Shown here: positions 31,201 to 42,654 of the stretch, piece after piece | Layout of the letters: every line of letters starts with the position of its first letter | Position numbering within the stretch: the stretch's first letter is position 1 | NCBI GenBank assembly: GCA_963978895.1 | Contig: OZ022247.1 | Coordinates: 17,468,312-17,532,311 of the forward strand | Source: Erpobdella octoculata | Lineage: Eukaryota; Annelida; Clitellata; Hirudinida; Erpobdellidae | Direction of reading: 5' to 3' | DNA length: 64,000 nt | The notes under the pieces: model-generated | Databases searched by the model: none | Told to the model about the DNA's origin: nothing | What the model saw: the letters and a program-made list of their open reading frames with translations, nothing else | Program-made: the position numbers and the translations under genes

Positions 31201-32564
31201 ACCGGCACTTCACCACGAATCTACAACTTCATATGTGGGCCACACTAGAACTACTTTATCTCGCCGACTTACCATGCACGTACAGGGTGGGAATATTCAT
31301 TCCCACTTCATCAACGACCACGCCATTCCACTTACCAGAAACATTACTGATTCAAATACTAGCGTGCTTACGTACTCTGGCGATCCCGTTCGATTGAAGA
31401 TTCTCGAAGCTCTATACATATTGCAGATAAAACCCACGATGAACGTCCAAGACGAAAACTTCGACCAGACATTGCAATTGTTTCGTCACGGCAACGGACA
31501 CGCAACTCCACATCCATCGAACACACACTCTAGTTCTACAACTTCACGTACTGTTCTCAACTCGGTCCCTTCACTTCATGGCTACAGTCTACGCGAGCCT
31601 AAACCGAGTTCGACCACAGAACACCCACCCATTGATACCAACCAAACTTCCACACTCGAACCAAGTATTGCTTCTACCACCGCATCTTGTCTTCCTCCGC
31701 AGCGTCCCACCACGCTTCCTTCGCACCCTCCGACACCTGCTTCCGACCCTGACGCCACGATCGTCGCTATCTCTTCACTTTCCACTCCCCCTGACCATAG
31801 ATACCACTCAATGCATCGTCGAATACTCATCCGACCCCACGATCGTCGATATCTCTTCACTTTTCACTTCCACCGAACAAACTACCACTCAATTTATTGT
31901 CGATTATTCACTCGTTTCCGCGAACACAAGCTCTCCTAATACACATATCTCTTCTGACATTATTAATAACCCTAACATTACTTCGCGTCGTAATCGACAC
32001 AAATAAAACATTATTTCTTACCACACACATACTGTTACTTTCTCCTATTTATACTTCATTAATTCGTACACCACCCGCGCCATACACCTTGTACACCTAT
32101 AAATTCCACCAATTCTATCGTTTCTCGTACACTATCTCCCCTTCCTATATTCATACACACACCTACAACTACAGCTATTCACCTCGTCCAGCTATCTCAC
32201 CTTTCAGTCGTCGCGTTCATGCTTTAGCGCTCACTCGTTTACTTAATTTAAAGTAATCTCGTTTTCTGCACTCTAATGGAATTTAATTTAATTTGTTTCG
32301 AACTCTAATTTAATTTAATTTAACTTGTTTCGATTCGTCGCCCGTTTCTTATTTTACGTTGACTTTTTGTTTATTACTTTCGGCTCCGAAGATGGAAAAG
32401 GATTTCCGAAACTGCAGTAAGCCTAATAAAACATCTAAAACAAGTCTCACGTCTTTCAACTACCGCAAAATCGAGGGCACCATAAAAAAATTGATAAACG
32501 CCAAGTGGGCCATAGTTTTCAACGGAGTGTGTTTAAAAGAAAATATAACGCCAAACTACGCTCG

Positions 32565-32565
<1 letters not shown>
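31201..32565 (+). pseudogene. Penelope-like element: end of GIY-YIG domain, spacer and 3' UTR
   Basis: The frame from 31235 to 31939 reads TTLSRRLTMHVQGGNIHSHF, then RNITDSNTSVLTY and LKILEALYILQIKPTMNVQD, ending LQLF. This is the C-terminal half of a GIY-YIG endonuclease as found in Penelope-like retroelements. A Pro/Ser/Thr-rich spacer of about 140 residues follows. The catalytic GIY and YIG strands lie upstream of the junction with the Helitron and are missing. The 3' UTR has the hairpin motif at 32386-32415 and ends near 32565 in a TA tract. It is inactive without RT. Confidence 0.65.
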
Positions 32566-32602
<37 letters not shown>

Positions 32603-32613
32603 TATTATATATA

Positions 32614-32652
<39 letters not shown>
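32566..32652. repeat. (TA)n microsatellite
   Basis: About 85 bases of TA with two short interruptions, between the Penelope-like element and a Helitron-type terminus. Confidence 0.9.
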
Positions 32653-32654
<2 letters not shown>

Positions 32655-32655
<1 letters not shown>

Positions 32656-32830
32656 TAGCTGACCCAGCAAACGTTGTTTTGCCTTATAAATTACTAGGTT
32701 GTTCTTGGACGCCTGTGGCGCCCGTTTATTTAGCCCGTTAAAAATATGGTAACGGAATCTATAGCTGCGCTATCCCTGATAACGGTTTCTATAGTAGCAA
32801 AGCCTTGTCCGCTTGACGACATAAAATTAA
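32655..32830 (-). mobile_element. Helitron-type terminus of the GCTGGGTCAGCTAG family
   Basis: On the minus strand it ends CGTTTGCTGGGTCAG then CTAG at 32658-32655, followed by T. Sequence to about 32830 includes GCGCCCGTTTATTTAGCCCG. The far boundary is not clear. Confidence 0.5.
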
Positions 32831-32915
32831 TTATTTATTTAATTAATAAATAAGGAGAAAAAAATAAATATATATATTTAAATTTTTTTTATCCTTATTT
32901 ATTTATTTATTAATT

Positions 32916-33295
32916 TGTAGTCGCTGACTACATTATTTCGAAATACTTTGTAGTACCAACTCAACACAGTTTGAAGGCGGTTTGAAATAACTTTATTTAA
33001 TTGACCGACGACAATAGACAAAAATAAACAATTCTTTTCGGGGCCAACAATGGCGAGAAATGAAAATAAAGCAAAGTTTAAATTCTTGATTAAAGTAGCA
33101 ATATGGCGAACCACGAGAACAACGAAGAAGAAAGAGAGAGAACATTCGAGAGCAAAGGTTTTTAAGCTAGCCACTAGCTAACGCGCGCCAAAACAAGTGA
33201 AGGAGCGCGAGCCTAGCAAGCTAAGGGGCGCTCACCTGTAACTACCTGTAATTACCTCGTGTGCGTGGACGTGCATAAAATACCGGTACACTACA
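32916..33295. repeat. Solo LTR
   Basis: A 380-bp block starts TGTAGTCGC and ends CACTACA, forming short inverted TG...CA-type ends, with the 4-bp duplication AATT at 32912-32915 and 33296-33299. There is no coding region between ends. This fits recombination between the LTRs of a lost element. Orientation is uncertain. Confidence 0.6.
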
Positions 33296-33880
33296 AATTA
33301 AATAATTAAAATAAATAAAAGAAAGATACGAGTTCTCTCTCTCTCTATATATCTATCTCTGTTACGTTGGTGACGGGTGTATTACCGCGTGAATTTAGTT
33401 TAAACTTATAGGCATCTTTTTTATGTTCAAATAATTTTTTATATACTATTTAGATATTTATATATTTAATAACGACTAATAGAAATATTTACTAATTTTA
33501 AAATTTGTCAATTTTGTTCAAAAAGCGCTTTTCAATTCGCTTATAAATTTGCTTAAGCGAAATGAATTCGCCTGTTTATAAATTTTGAAACTAAAATAAT
33601 TTAATCGAAATATGAAAAATGATTGAATATTAATAATTTAAATGGTAAAAATAAGTGGTGAAAGTGCTCTAGTTAGTCTAGAAGTTTGTTAAAAATCGAT
33701 TGAAAATTCATGCGATTGCAGCGCCATCTTACAGCAACACAGAATCAGTGAGTTGTAAGGGCTTTTATAATATTAATTTCTAGTGCTGTGGACGATGATG
33801 ACCTATAGAAATAAAAAAACCAAACAATTTTTTTTTCAATGTACTTAATTAACTTAACTGACATTTAAAATTTTCCACTA
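33296..33880. other. Unassigned AT-rich intronic stretch
   Basis: A (CT)n run at about 33335-33360 and otherwise no recognised feature. Confidence 0.4.
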
Positions 33881-33884
33881 GCTC

Positions 33885-34110
33885 TCACGAGTATACCTGC
33901 TGAATTTTTCCATCTGACACCATTGGAAACATCTGCTAAATATGCTGGAAAGCTGTACTAACTGGATTTAATGCTTTGACAAACAGTTTGACAAGACCTA
34001 GTTTAATGTGAAGGGGTGGTAAGATCTTAGTAACATGTATCAGGGATTGATTAATAACATTGTGCGAACCGGGCTGTAAATGTTCTCTTGCTGGCCTCTC
34101 ACGTCTCGTG
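33885..34110 (-). pseudogene. Decayed transposon-associated protein with PPLHIKLGLVKLFVKAL block
   Basis: On the minus strand one frame reads ILPPLHIKLGLVKLFVKALN, then stops appear within and after FQHI. I recall this block from a family of uncharacterised proteins that is repeated many times in arthropod and cnidarian genomes and looks transposon-borne. There is no start and several stops, so it is dead. The family's function is unknown to me. Confidence 0.5.
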
Positions 34111-34756
34111 AAGTGCTGGTTCGCAGCTCTGCTATTTCATAAACAAAGAAAACATGAGGACTTCGTGTATGTTTAAAAAAACTCTAGATGCTTTTGTTTG
34201 GCAGGTTTTTACTGTTGTATGCCATGAGCTCTCTAAAACCAAATAATACATATTTTAAAGTTTTTAACATACAAATTATCAAAATTTTAATTTCTCATTA
34301 ACGTAACTGAATATGCTTGGTGAAATTTGAGGGAGCACTGTATTGAACGCGACTGGAATTGGTAACGAAAGTTTAGTATGTAATAGCCAAAAACGTTATA
34401 GCCGGGGTAAAATAATAATATAGGGAAATTTGACGGGCCTGAAATTTGTTTACATTATATCCGAGGTATATAGTGGGATTATTCTGTATATCTCATATTT
34501 TAACTAAGCTCATTAGCTTAAGGTTTTTGCATGTAATCTTGCCTTAAGCAACAAGAATAACAACTTGCCGTCACATTCATTGATCGTTAGGTAGCTCGAA
34601 CAATTTCGTGTATTCAGTAAGAATAATAAAATTCATGAAAAGATATTTGACAAAACGTTAGTTTGAACTTTAAGGTAATGAACTTGATGAAATAAACTTT
34701 AATGACACTAAATCTTTTATAAAACCAAAATTGTTAACTTTCTAACATTTTCATAG

Positions 34757-34959
34757 ATACAACCAGATCAGTCTACAGAAGAAAGCTTGTCAAATACCTA
34801 GAAGGTGATGGTGATAATCAACCCTCTTTTTATAACTCAGCATCACCTTTGATACATGGCGCATACAGTGACAATGATGATGATGAAAAGAAGGTTGTTG
34901 GTAATGGTAATAGTCAACCTGGCAATGATGGTGTACAAAATGAGATAACTGGAGGTTAA
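34757..34959 (+). CDS. TMPO: LAP2-like gene, exon 3: end of the LEM domain and acidic linker
   Basis: The acceptor TTTTCATAG ends at 34756. Phase 1 from exon 2 gives an Asn codon and then TTRSVYRRKLVKYLEGDGD, the second LEM helix with its conserved TTR..Y.(R/K)KL motif. The acidic AYSDNDDDEKK that follows resembles the segment just after the LEM domain in vertebrate LAP2. The frame ends at TAA 34957-34959; with exons 1-2 this gives a 180-residue soluble product. A weak donor (GGAG/GTTAAT at 34954) or internal donors could instead join this exon to the membrane exon at 54879. So two forms, soluble and membrane-bound, are possible, as LAP2 has. BAF binding is inferred from the domain. Confidence 0.88.
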
Positions 34960-35340
34960 TTAAAATTTTTCTGTAACAATACTCACTGATGCTTTCCCAA
35001 ATGCTTTACCAGGGGGTTTGCATTTGCAGTGAATATTTTCTAACATTTTTAAAAATATTAATATTACCATTGAAATATTATTTGCAGAGTAGCACACTAG
35101 CTGATGAATATTAAACTATCAGGAAAAAAACAATTTATCGCTCATAATCACTTAAATTTGTTTACTAATCGGAAAAGTCACAAAGTTATTTACATAAACT
35201 AGAATTCTGAAATATCATATATTCATACATATTATTATAAAGTAATTAAATTATTGAAAATATTTCCAAATAGCTACTTGATTTTTACTATATTCCTTAG
35301 AGTTGGATTTTTTCACCCTAGTATCATCTGCCGAGTTATT
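34960..35340. other. Unassigned AT-rich stretch
   Basis: Just downstream of the exon 3 TAA. Short AATATTAA-type runs, no element ends recognised. It could hold a 3' UTR of the short LAP2-like form. Confidence 0.4.
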
Positions 35341-35344
35341 ATGT

Positions 35345-35690
35345 AGTAGTAGTAGTAGGATCGATTAGAAGCGCCAGTTGCTAAGCTTCAGAGGCGCCGG
35401 GAACGACTCGTGCATATGGGATCACACAGTATTACCTGCCACCCGCACGTGTCTCCGAAATCGGAATGTGCCGAACCCTATCCCTATTACACCCCAGTCG
35501 TGAAACTGGTACTCATTTATCGACCAGTGAAGGATGAAAGGCTGAGTTGGCCTGAGCAGTGTGAGTGAATTCCTTGCTCAACGGAATTACGCCTCGCCGT
35601 GACTGAGATTTGAACCCACGACGGCAGGATGATAGCATAACTGCTTTCACCACTGTGCTACGGCGCCCACGAGTTAGTGTTCCTCAACCA
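35345..35690 (-). mobile_element. tRNA-derived SINE (family S3)
   Basis: On the minus strand the head GGCGCCGTAGCACAGTGGTG and box B GTGGGTTCAAATCTC indicate a tRNA-derived promoter. The middle contains GAGCAAGGAATTCACTCACA, also present in family S2 at 27966-28170. The tail is (CTA)n at about 35343-35357. The short ORF across it is not a gene. Confidence 0.8.
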
Positions 35691-36035
35691 ACTTGTTACA
35701 TAGGGAACTGTGTTGCAAGTGTTCAATGGGCGACGAATTTAAGAGAGCCCGGGCAGAGAAGGCGGGAAGCAATTGCCTTCCAACTTCCGGGCGTCCATAA
35801 TTTTCAGGCAATCAGGAGTATGAGATAAAATCCAGAGCAAAGTTTTGGTAATATTGGCTAGCCCACACAACCGACAAGATTAATTGAAAGTAATTTTTTT
35901 CTGATTACGAGGGGGTTCGTAAGAACCATAGCATTCACATAAGGAAATTTGCGCGAACCCCTGCAAACCCCAGGAAAGCACTACTGTATTAATATTTTTA
36001 TTAATATTTTTATTGAGATGCATGCTAGTAATGTG

Positions 36036-37334
36036 TAAGCATCTGCGTCCCGATATCGTTATCTCGAATTCAATCGAGATTTCAAAACGATACGAGATTC
36101 CCGTATCACCATTGAAACGATACAGCCTGCGGAAGAAGTCTCGTATCGATATTAATTGGCGATACGTAAAATTTCATTCTCGATTAAAATCTCGAAAAAT
36201 ATCGGGATTTTTTAAAAATATTTTCCAATAAATAACGAAACTCATACATATTTAATTAACGATTGTCACAACTGTGAATATTTGCAATTGATTCATCAAC
36301 ATTGATTAATTAATCTACCTATTGACAGAAGTTTATAACTATTATCATCCCCACTTTAAATTCGGTTTTCCAGACAGCCTGTAGCCCCATTATTTACTAT
36401 TTTTAGTCTGGGAACCGGCAGCAAAAAAGCCACGCTCCTCTTAGGCTGCTAGTCGAGCTCTGCATACTACTGATATTACAAGCCCTACAAGGCAATCGTA
36501 CTCGCTGACATCGATGACTATTATTATTAATGAGTAATGTAATAGTAATGATCATTCTATGTTTATGTTTTGGTTTAGTCTGTTTGATAAACTTATTTTT
36601 TCAAATTTGTTACATAGAATTGGAATGATTATTTTAGTGTTTCGATATCCGTAATTGACCGTAATAGTAGCTCATCTAAGATATATCTTTATAATCTCGA
36701 TGATATTCTTGGTTGTGTGTGAGTATGTGTGTGCCACCTGTAGTGTGCACGACAGTGCCGTAGCCCGTATCGTCTGCAGCTGGAATTCGAAACTTTCTCA
36801 GCTTCTCTCTTGCTATTGCTAACCGCATTCGCCATCGCCTATAAATAAACACGCTGGGTTTTTTCACTTTTTTAATTCTTGCATAGAGGCACTTTCTCGT
36901 GTTTGTCATCATTATCATGCCGCGTCACTAAATAAAGTAAATAAATACTTTCTATCGGCGGTAGCATTTTATTTAGAGTCTAAATTTAGACAAATAGATG
37001 TACCGAAACTAAACAAGTGAAACTTATTTCAAGTTGTAAAAAAAATTAAATTTGGTAAATTTTTATAAATTTTGAAATTTTTTAATATTTATATATTTTT
37101 TTTCAATGAATTTCTTTAATGTAGTTATTAATATTGTCTGTCGCGTATAGTTCATCATTCTATGTTATCACTAGGCAAAATTTCCGCTTCAGTCGAGATC
37201 CCGAAATAGTATCGTATCGTATCGATATCGTATCGTTATTGGTCGAAGCGTCTCGTATCGTATCGTTTAATTCGAGGCAAATTTCAGAAATCGTATCGTA
37301 TCGTTCCAAAAAAATAACGGGACGCAGAAGCTTA
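36036..37334. mobile_element. Inverted-repeat element with 8-bp duplication and CGTATCGT arrays
   Basis: It starts TAAGCATCTGCGTCCCGATA and ends CGGGACGCAGAAGCTTA, flanked by GTAATGTG at 36028-36035 and 37335-37342. The right end has many TCGTATCGTATCG words and the left has CGATACGAGATT. The interior holds the repeat at 36950-37165. There is no transposase frame. An 8-bp duplication fits hAT, but the ends are not the usual CAG. Confidence 0.82.
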
Positions 37335-37350
37335 GTAATGTGTATTTATT

Positions 37351-37522
37351 TTTTTTTATAATAGTTTATAGTCCTTCACACCAGGTGTTTTAAGACAGAA
37401 ATGTCTGTATGTAGGAAGCAACTAAGTACTTCCTGTCGTGGATCATAATTTGATCCTTTTAACTTTTCCCTCCTCCTTTCTCCAGGCTTGGGACTGGCTC
37501 GCAATTAGCGAGGCGGAGTTAA
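37351..37522 (-). mobile_element. SINE (family S1)
   Basis: 172 bp in minus orientation with the duplication GTGTATTTATT at 37340-37350 and 37523-37533. Its insertion site overlaps the flank duplication of the element ending at 37334. Confidence 0.87.
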
Positions 37523-37533
37523 GTGTATTTATT

Positions 37534-38140
37534 GACTTTAAGTCCACTATAAGTAGAGCTGGCGAACCACACAATGGTGTCTCAGATTTGACCCTCTAAA
37601 ATGACATTTTTGTTTTTGTCGATAGAGTATCCAAAAATATACATCGAGTCAATTTTTAAATCTTTATTGGTAAAAAATTGAAAAAACCGTTTAAGTCAAA
37701 ACAATAATATCGGCGTGTAGATGTATTCCTTTTTGCTAATTGAATTTGATATTCTGTGTAAAACAGAATATGACGCCCTTCTTCAACTTTTAGATCTTCT
37801 CTGAACAAATCATGAGGGAACAAGCTTTCTTTCATATCGAACCACAATGTCTTTAGCTGTGGAGGCCTAGATGAACCTCTGCACCTGTAAGCCTGCCTAT
37901 ATTTTAAAAATTAAGTTAGTTGGTTAAAATGAAAATGTTTAATCTTGTTAAACATATACCTAGCCATTGATTTGTGTTGAGGTAACACGCTCACATCCGC
38001 CTTAGTACTCAGAAGTACTTTGTTCACCACATGTGGAAGATCGTGTTAGGCTAAACTCAGTTCCTTGATGGCTCTTTGGACTTCTTTCTTTATCATTATA
38101 ACCACATTTGGAATACACGTATGATTATTTGTTTGGAATA
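37534..38140. other. Unassigned stretch
   Basis: No coding frame recognised; a minus-strand ORF at 37656-37847 shows no domain and is not supported by anything else. Confidence 0.4.
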
Positions 38141-38144
38141 ATAA

Positions 38145-39390
38145 TCATCATCATCATTTATTTTTGAAACGTCCCTATTCCACGCTAGGCTAGGGTTGGA
38201 CGTTTTTTCCATATCTGGCCCCTCCACAACTCACTATCCAGAGCAGACTGCCGCTTCAGGCGAGCTCATCCATATCTTTCTTCAGACATTCCCACCAAGT
38301 CTTCCTACTTCTACCTTTACTTTTCACTCCTACAACATCCACATCTCTACATGCCGAAACCCAATCATCTGCACTTTTACTCTCCAAGTGTCCAAACTAC
38401 CTCAGTCTTCCACGCCTCCCCACATCAGCCACACAAGGAACATCCAGAAGGCTATACTGCATGCACAATCATTCAGCGAAACACCACACATCCATCTAAC
38501 CATCATACGCTCTGCCCTTTCTAAACTTCGTAGATTCTCCACCTTCATAGACCATGTTTCAGTGCCATAAACAAGGACACTTTGAACACAGGCCCTATAC
38601 ACCTTTCCTTTTACATGAAAGGATTCACCACGGGTAGTCAAGATAGGAGATATAACTCTTTGAATTTAGCCCAGGCAGAATGCACTCTAGCTCTCACCGC
38701 CTCTTCTACTCCTCCTCCTGCACCTAATGTGTCACCTAGGTAACAGAACTTGGTCACACATTCCACCTTTACCCCTGGCTCAACCTCACCCAACAACTCA
38801 TCCTGAACAGAACCACCAGCCACACAACTCTTATAACGGAAGCCATCAAGATCTTTCAAACTACCCAAAATGCCACTGCACGTTTTATGGACCCAACTCT
38901 TACAATCCACATAACAACACCTTTTCTGCATAAACTTTTCTGGCCCTACACTTCATGATTTTTGTCTTACTGGCATTCACTCTGAGGCATTTCGCTCGCT
39001 TCCATGGCAATTTTCCAGATCCTTAATTTTTCCAAGAGAGAATCTTCTGTCTCAGCTAACAAAACAGGATCATCAGCATAGAGCAGTTCCATTGGCAAGC
39101 CTACCCTGAGCTCCCGTGATAAGGCCTCTAAAACAATGATAAACAACAATGGGCTGAGAACTGAACCCTGATGCACTCCAACCTTAACGCTGAAAGCATC
39201 ACTTTCTTTCCCATTCACTCTCACCACTGTCGCTGCATCATCATACATAGTTCTTATCATGGAAACTAACCATTCATCCACACCTAGACATCTCAGTGCC
39301 CACCACACTATCTCACGAGGTACTCTATCAAATGACTTTTCAAGATCAACAAAGGCCATCCACAGATCTTTGTTCTTGGCAAGATACCAA
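38145..39390 (-). pseudogene. Second copy of the PHD-finger LINE, broken
   Basis: Minus strand, 5'-truncated at motif A (AFVDLEKSFDRVPREIVWWA). It retains HQGSVLSPLLF and YADD with a following Pro (LLYADDPVLL), then frame breaks near 38965, 38935, 38640 and 38450. The Cys cluster is partly lost (CYVDCKSWVHKTCSG remains). The C-terminus and the (ATC)n tail at 38145-38158 match the copy at 23475-25380. The intact WWAL here shows which base that copy lost at 24152. Confidence 0.88.
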
Positions 39391-39526
39391 GTTTGGACAA
39401 CAGGCCTTTTCTGTCGCCACTATTAAAGCATGGAACTGTCTTCCCATATCTATTCGTTTATCTTGTTCTGTTGAAGCTTTTAAAAAAGCTCTTAAAACTC
39501 ATCTGTTCATTAAGTCTTATAACTAA
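39391..39526 (+). pseudogene. L2-like LINE C-terminal fragment
   Basis: The frame reads GQQAFSVATIKAWNCLPISI, then FKKALKTHLF and a stop at 39524-39526, the standard tail of L2/CR1-type polyproteins. The rest of that element is absent on this strand. Confidence 0.7.
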
Positions 39527-39578
39527 ACTCTTTTTTCATTATTTTATTTATTTATTTTTTTGTGTGTGTTTATCCAAG

Positions 39579-39705
39579 GTTTTTGACGTTTCGTACAGCG
39601 CTCTTGAAAATGTAAGTTGTTTATCTAAAAACATGCCTAGAATTTTGAGAGAAGGCGAAACATTAACGGATTCTGAGCCCAACAGTAACGATGAAAGATG
39701 TGAAA
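39579..39705 (+). CDS. Candidate exon (possibly of the LAP2-like gene)
   Basis: It follows a pyrimidine-rich acceptor (TTTTTTTGTGTGTGTTTATC, then CAAG). Two good donors exist: GTAAGT at 39612 and GTGAGT at 39706. The open frame reads VFDVSYSALENVSCLSKNMP and then REGETLTDSEPNSNDE, coding-like and acidic. No domain is recognised, and the phase does not connect simply to exon 3. It may equally be chance or an element remnant. Confidence 0.25.
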
Positions 39706-39719
39706 GTGAGTTGATTTAA

Positions 39720-40850
39720 GGAAATGATCCGAGGAGAGATAACTCAGTTTTAGTGGTCTTGAACTGGAAGTTATTTTGCATCAACCTTATTTCAATGGCG
39801 TTGATGCAAGAAGTGAGTGTTTGGATTGTGGAAAAGTAGTGTTTAGGAGTGAGCGATATGAAGAGCTGGGTGTCGTCAGCTTAATGATGATAACCTAAGT
39901 TGTGCGAAGATATTAAATCGCTGACAGGTGATATGTAAGTTGTGAACAGAAGAGGACCTAGAACACTACCCTGGGGTACTCCATGAGTAAGTGTGTGTGG
40001 AATTCGCTACCTCCAGACATAAGAGCCACTGTGTCGACGGAACTTTTCAAAAAGAAACTAAAAACTTATTATTTTAAAATATTCTCGGGGACTTTCGAAA
40101 GCGCCTCAGTTAATCTTGGCGCTATATAAAAACACTTATTATTATTATTATTATTAAGGTGATGAAAAATTACCAAGTTTGACAAATTGAGAGTTATCAG
40201 TGAGGTACGAGGAGAACCACGATAGAACGGCTCCGTCGACTCCAAATTCATTTTTGAGATGCTTTAGTAAAATACCATGTTCGATGGTATCAAAATCTGT
40301 AGGTAAGTCAAGACCAGCAATGAGAGTGGCCTGTTTAAATGCATTGAAGACATAGTTGAGAATGTGCAAACGAGAAGTTTCCGTAGAATGGAAATGGGGT
40401 GAAATTATTGTTTGAAGTGATGTGTGGTTGAAGCCATTTTAGTGCAAGCCGCTCAATGATTTTAGAGATTGTTGATAGATAGGATATAGGGCGAAAATTT
40501 GCCGGGTTATCAACATCCAGGTTTGGTTTTTTGAGTAGCGGAAGAACTTGGGCTATCTTAAAAGAATCTGGACAACTTCCTTCAGCAAAAGAAAGATTGG
40601 CTAGAGTTGAAATGGCAGGAGCAAGAAAGTGAGAAGAATGAAGAAGGACCTGATGTGGAAAAGAATCAAGAGGAGAGGTTTTATTGCAAGTAGATTTGAT
40701 AATAGAGATAACTTCTAATGGGGTTACTTCAGGGAAAGAAGAGAGTATATTATTTGAGTTGTTTCTAAAAATATTAGAACCATGAGAGCTTGTAGACACA
40801 GAATGCCATTGCTTGATGTTTTGGTGGATGGTGTTGATTTGTAACCTTTA
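39720..40850 (-). pseudogene. L2/Rex-like LINE reverse transcriptase remnant
   Basis: On the minus strand: PLDSFPHQVLL, then NFRPISYLSTISKIIERLAL (finger region), a damaged motif A (GLDLPTDFDTIEHGILLKHL), WFSSYLT, motif B ([13 protein letters not shown]) and motif C (ADDTQLF after a stop). It is interrupted by stops, a deletion near 40370, and the insertion at 40000-40155. Dead. Confidence 0.8.
40000..40155 (+). mobile_element. L2-like LINE tail inserted in the LINE above
   Basis: The plus-strand frame reads [20 protein letters not shown] and LKTYYF; the UTR holds GGCGCTATATAAAAACAC and ends in (TTA)n. A severely 5'-truncated insertion, typical of target-primed reverse transcription. Confidence 0.7.
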
Positions 40851-41137
40851 TTGATTTTTCTTGATTGTCTGACATTTTTTTCAGGTAACTAGTTCTGATG
40901 CCTGAAGTTTTAACATAACTTGACCTTCATGTTGCTCATTGAGTTCAAAAACAAAAAATTTTTATTGCCACACATGTGTGAACATGCACCTGAATCAACA
41001 TACCCGGAATTTCCTGAGTCTTTTTCACTAGTTCTGAAACAAAAATGTTGATGAGAACTGTTGGTTGTTTTATCACATTGCTGAACTTCGCATTAAATAC
41101 ATTTTAAAAGGCATATCTGTTCAATTGTCTGTTTTAA

Positions 41138-42314
41138 CCCGTTTTAGACCATCATACGTTTTACGAACACACTTATTCTTGGCATTACATACAATTAGGC
41201 TGTAAATTTGTTTGTGTTAAAAAGATTTTTATGTTTAGAAAGCTTCAATACAATGTTTAAATTTTTAAATAATTTTTTTATTTGTATTAAGTAGTTTAAT
41301 CTGGGTTAGAATGTGAGCATTTTTAAGGTTTTCGACCGACATTAATTTAAAAATGTATTGTGCTAATTTCATGGAAGTTATAACAAAAGTTTGAAATATG
41401 GAAAAGGGTTGCACTCAAAATTAAACACAATGTTAATTAAATTTAATTGTGTTTACACTAACCCATAATCTGAACAGATATGATTCTTGCTCGTTTTCCG
41501 ATTGTTGGTCAAATAGGGTACTTTATGCGAACCAGTCGAAGTTAGTTTATTCAGCTTATAGTTATGCAGTGGTTATAATGGTGATAGTGTTTTTTGCAAA
41601 TTTCATTCTTCGAATAACATGTTTGTAAAGTTTAAAAATTAAAAGCGTCAAACAGAACGTTTTTTTTACGTTGAAAGAAGCTATGGAACTAATTCTTAAT
41701 GATGATAACATTGACTTTGACAACCTTGTCATTCTTCCGCCGGACGCATCAGAACACGTGACTGATGAAGAGGAAAATGAAGGAGGAAATGTTATTCCTT
41801 GTGATGTGCCTGGGAAGGTAGAAGTTGATTATACTAATAATGAGATGGGATTAGACTGGGTCGGTTCTTTGGGTGAAGAAATGGAGGTTGCGAATACGGT
41901 CTGTTCAGTGCCGCGGCAACCCAAACGCCAAAAACTATTGAAAAGCACTTGGACCAAAAAGGTGACAACAGAAGGTTGCTACAAGCTAGAAAATTGTGAC
42001 AAAAGACCATGTACATGTGTGTCAAGTGCGGCAAACGATAAAGTCAGAAATGTGTTTTTAGCTTTTTTGTGTATAGCTTAAAATTTATTTTATAATTGTT
42101 TGCATTGAGAAGAAAAAAAATTGACGTTTAAAAATTTTGTTGTTTTCAGTAGACTGTACGACCACTGTTCAAAAAACGAGTATAGATAATTTTCAAGGTT
42201 TTCTTTCAAATAAAAAATAAATAAAAATAAATCTGTTAAAACATAAGCAAGTAACTTAGAAATAAAAAAAAAATTAATAAAAATCTCATTAATAAAGTTT
42301 TGGTCCTAAACAGG
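41138..42314 (+). mobile_element. Non-autonomous piggyBac element
   Basis: It is flanked by TTAA at 41134-41137 and 42315-42318, with inverted ends CCCGTTTTAGACCA and TGGTCCTAAACAGG. Length 1,177 bp. It retains a shortened transposase frame (41671-42081). Perfect TTAA flanks are diagnostic for the superfamily. Confidence 0.88.
41671..42081 (+). pseudogene. piggyBac transposase N-terminal remnant
   Basis: The frame (an internal ATG is at 41683) reads LILNDDNIDFDNLVILPPDA and then VTDEEENEGG, the acidic N-terminus found in PGBD-type transposases. It runs past WVGSLGEE into a Lys-rich and Cys-containing end (CYKLENCDKRPCTC) and stops at 42079-42081. The DDD catalytic core is missing, so an internal deletion joined the N- and C-terminal ends in frame. 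It could still bind DNA but cannot transpose. Confidence 0.65.
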
Positions 42315-42479
42315 TTAACTTGTATTATATAAATGTTTTTTTTTATAAAATTGTGTTTTATTGTTTTTTTTATAAAATTGTTTTTTATTATGTTTTTCAA
42401 ACATTTTCATTTAAAAATGAGTTTATGTACAGACAAACTAAACTGGTATCTATATATATAAAAATAAGATTATGTGTGT

Positions 42480-42650
42480 GTGTATGTAACCTATGCGTTG
42501 CTAGTAGTTGCTACACCATTCATCTGATCATAATGAAATTTTTACACAACCTTGATAGTCCATGGAGGAAGGTTTTCGTGAAAAAAAATTAAAATGGTCA
42601 CAAAATGAGCAGAGTTGGAGAGCGAGTGGGAACAATATATATGTATATAT
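42480..42650 (+). repeat. Helitron-associated 5'-type repeat
   Basis: TGCTACACCATTCATCTGAT and AATGAAATTTTTACACAACC followed by GAGCGAGTGGGAACA; a relative of 15900-16070. Non-coding. Confidence 0.6.
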
Positions 42651-42654
42651 ATAT

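Larger units (their letters stand above)
27003..34756 (+). other. TMPO: LAP2-like gene, intron 2 (inferred)
   Basis: About 7.75 kb between a GTAAGT donor and a TTTTCATAG acceptor. It is occupied mainly by a hAT element, Penelope-like pieces, a GC-rich tandem repeat, a solo LTR and SINEs. The phase-1 junction gives one Asn codon and restores the LEM motif exactly. Confidence 0.8.

Noticed and set aside
33013..33174. Minus-strand ORF in the solo LTR
   Set aside because: No domain; lies within LTR-like sequence bounded by a 4-bp duplication.
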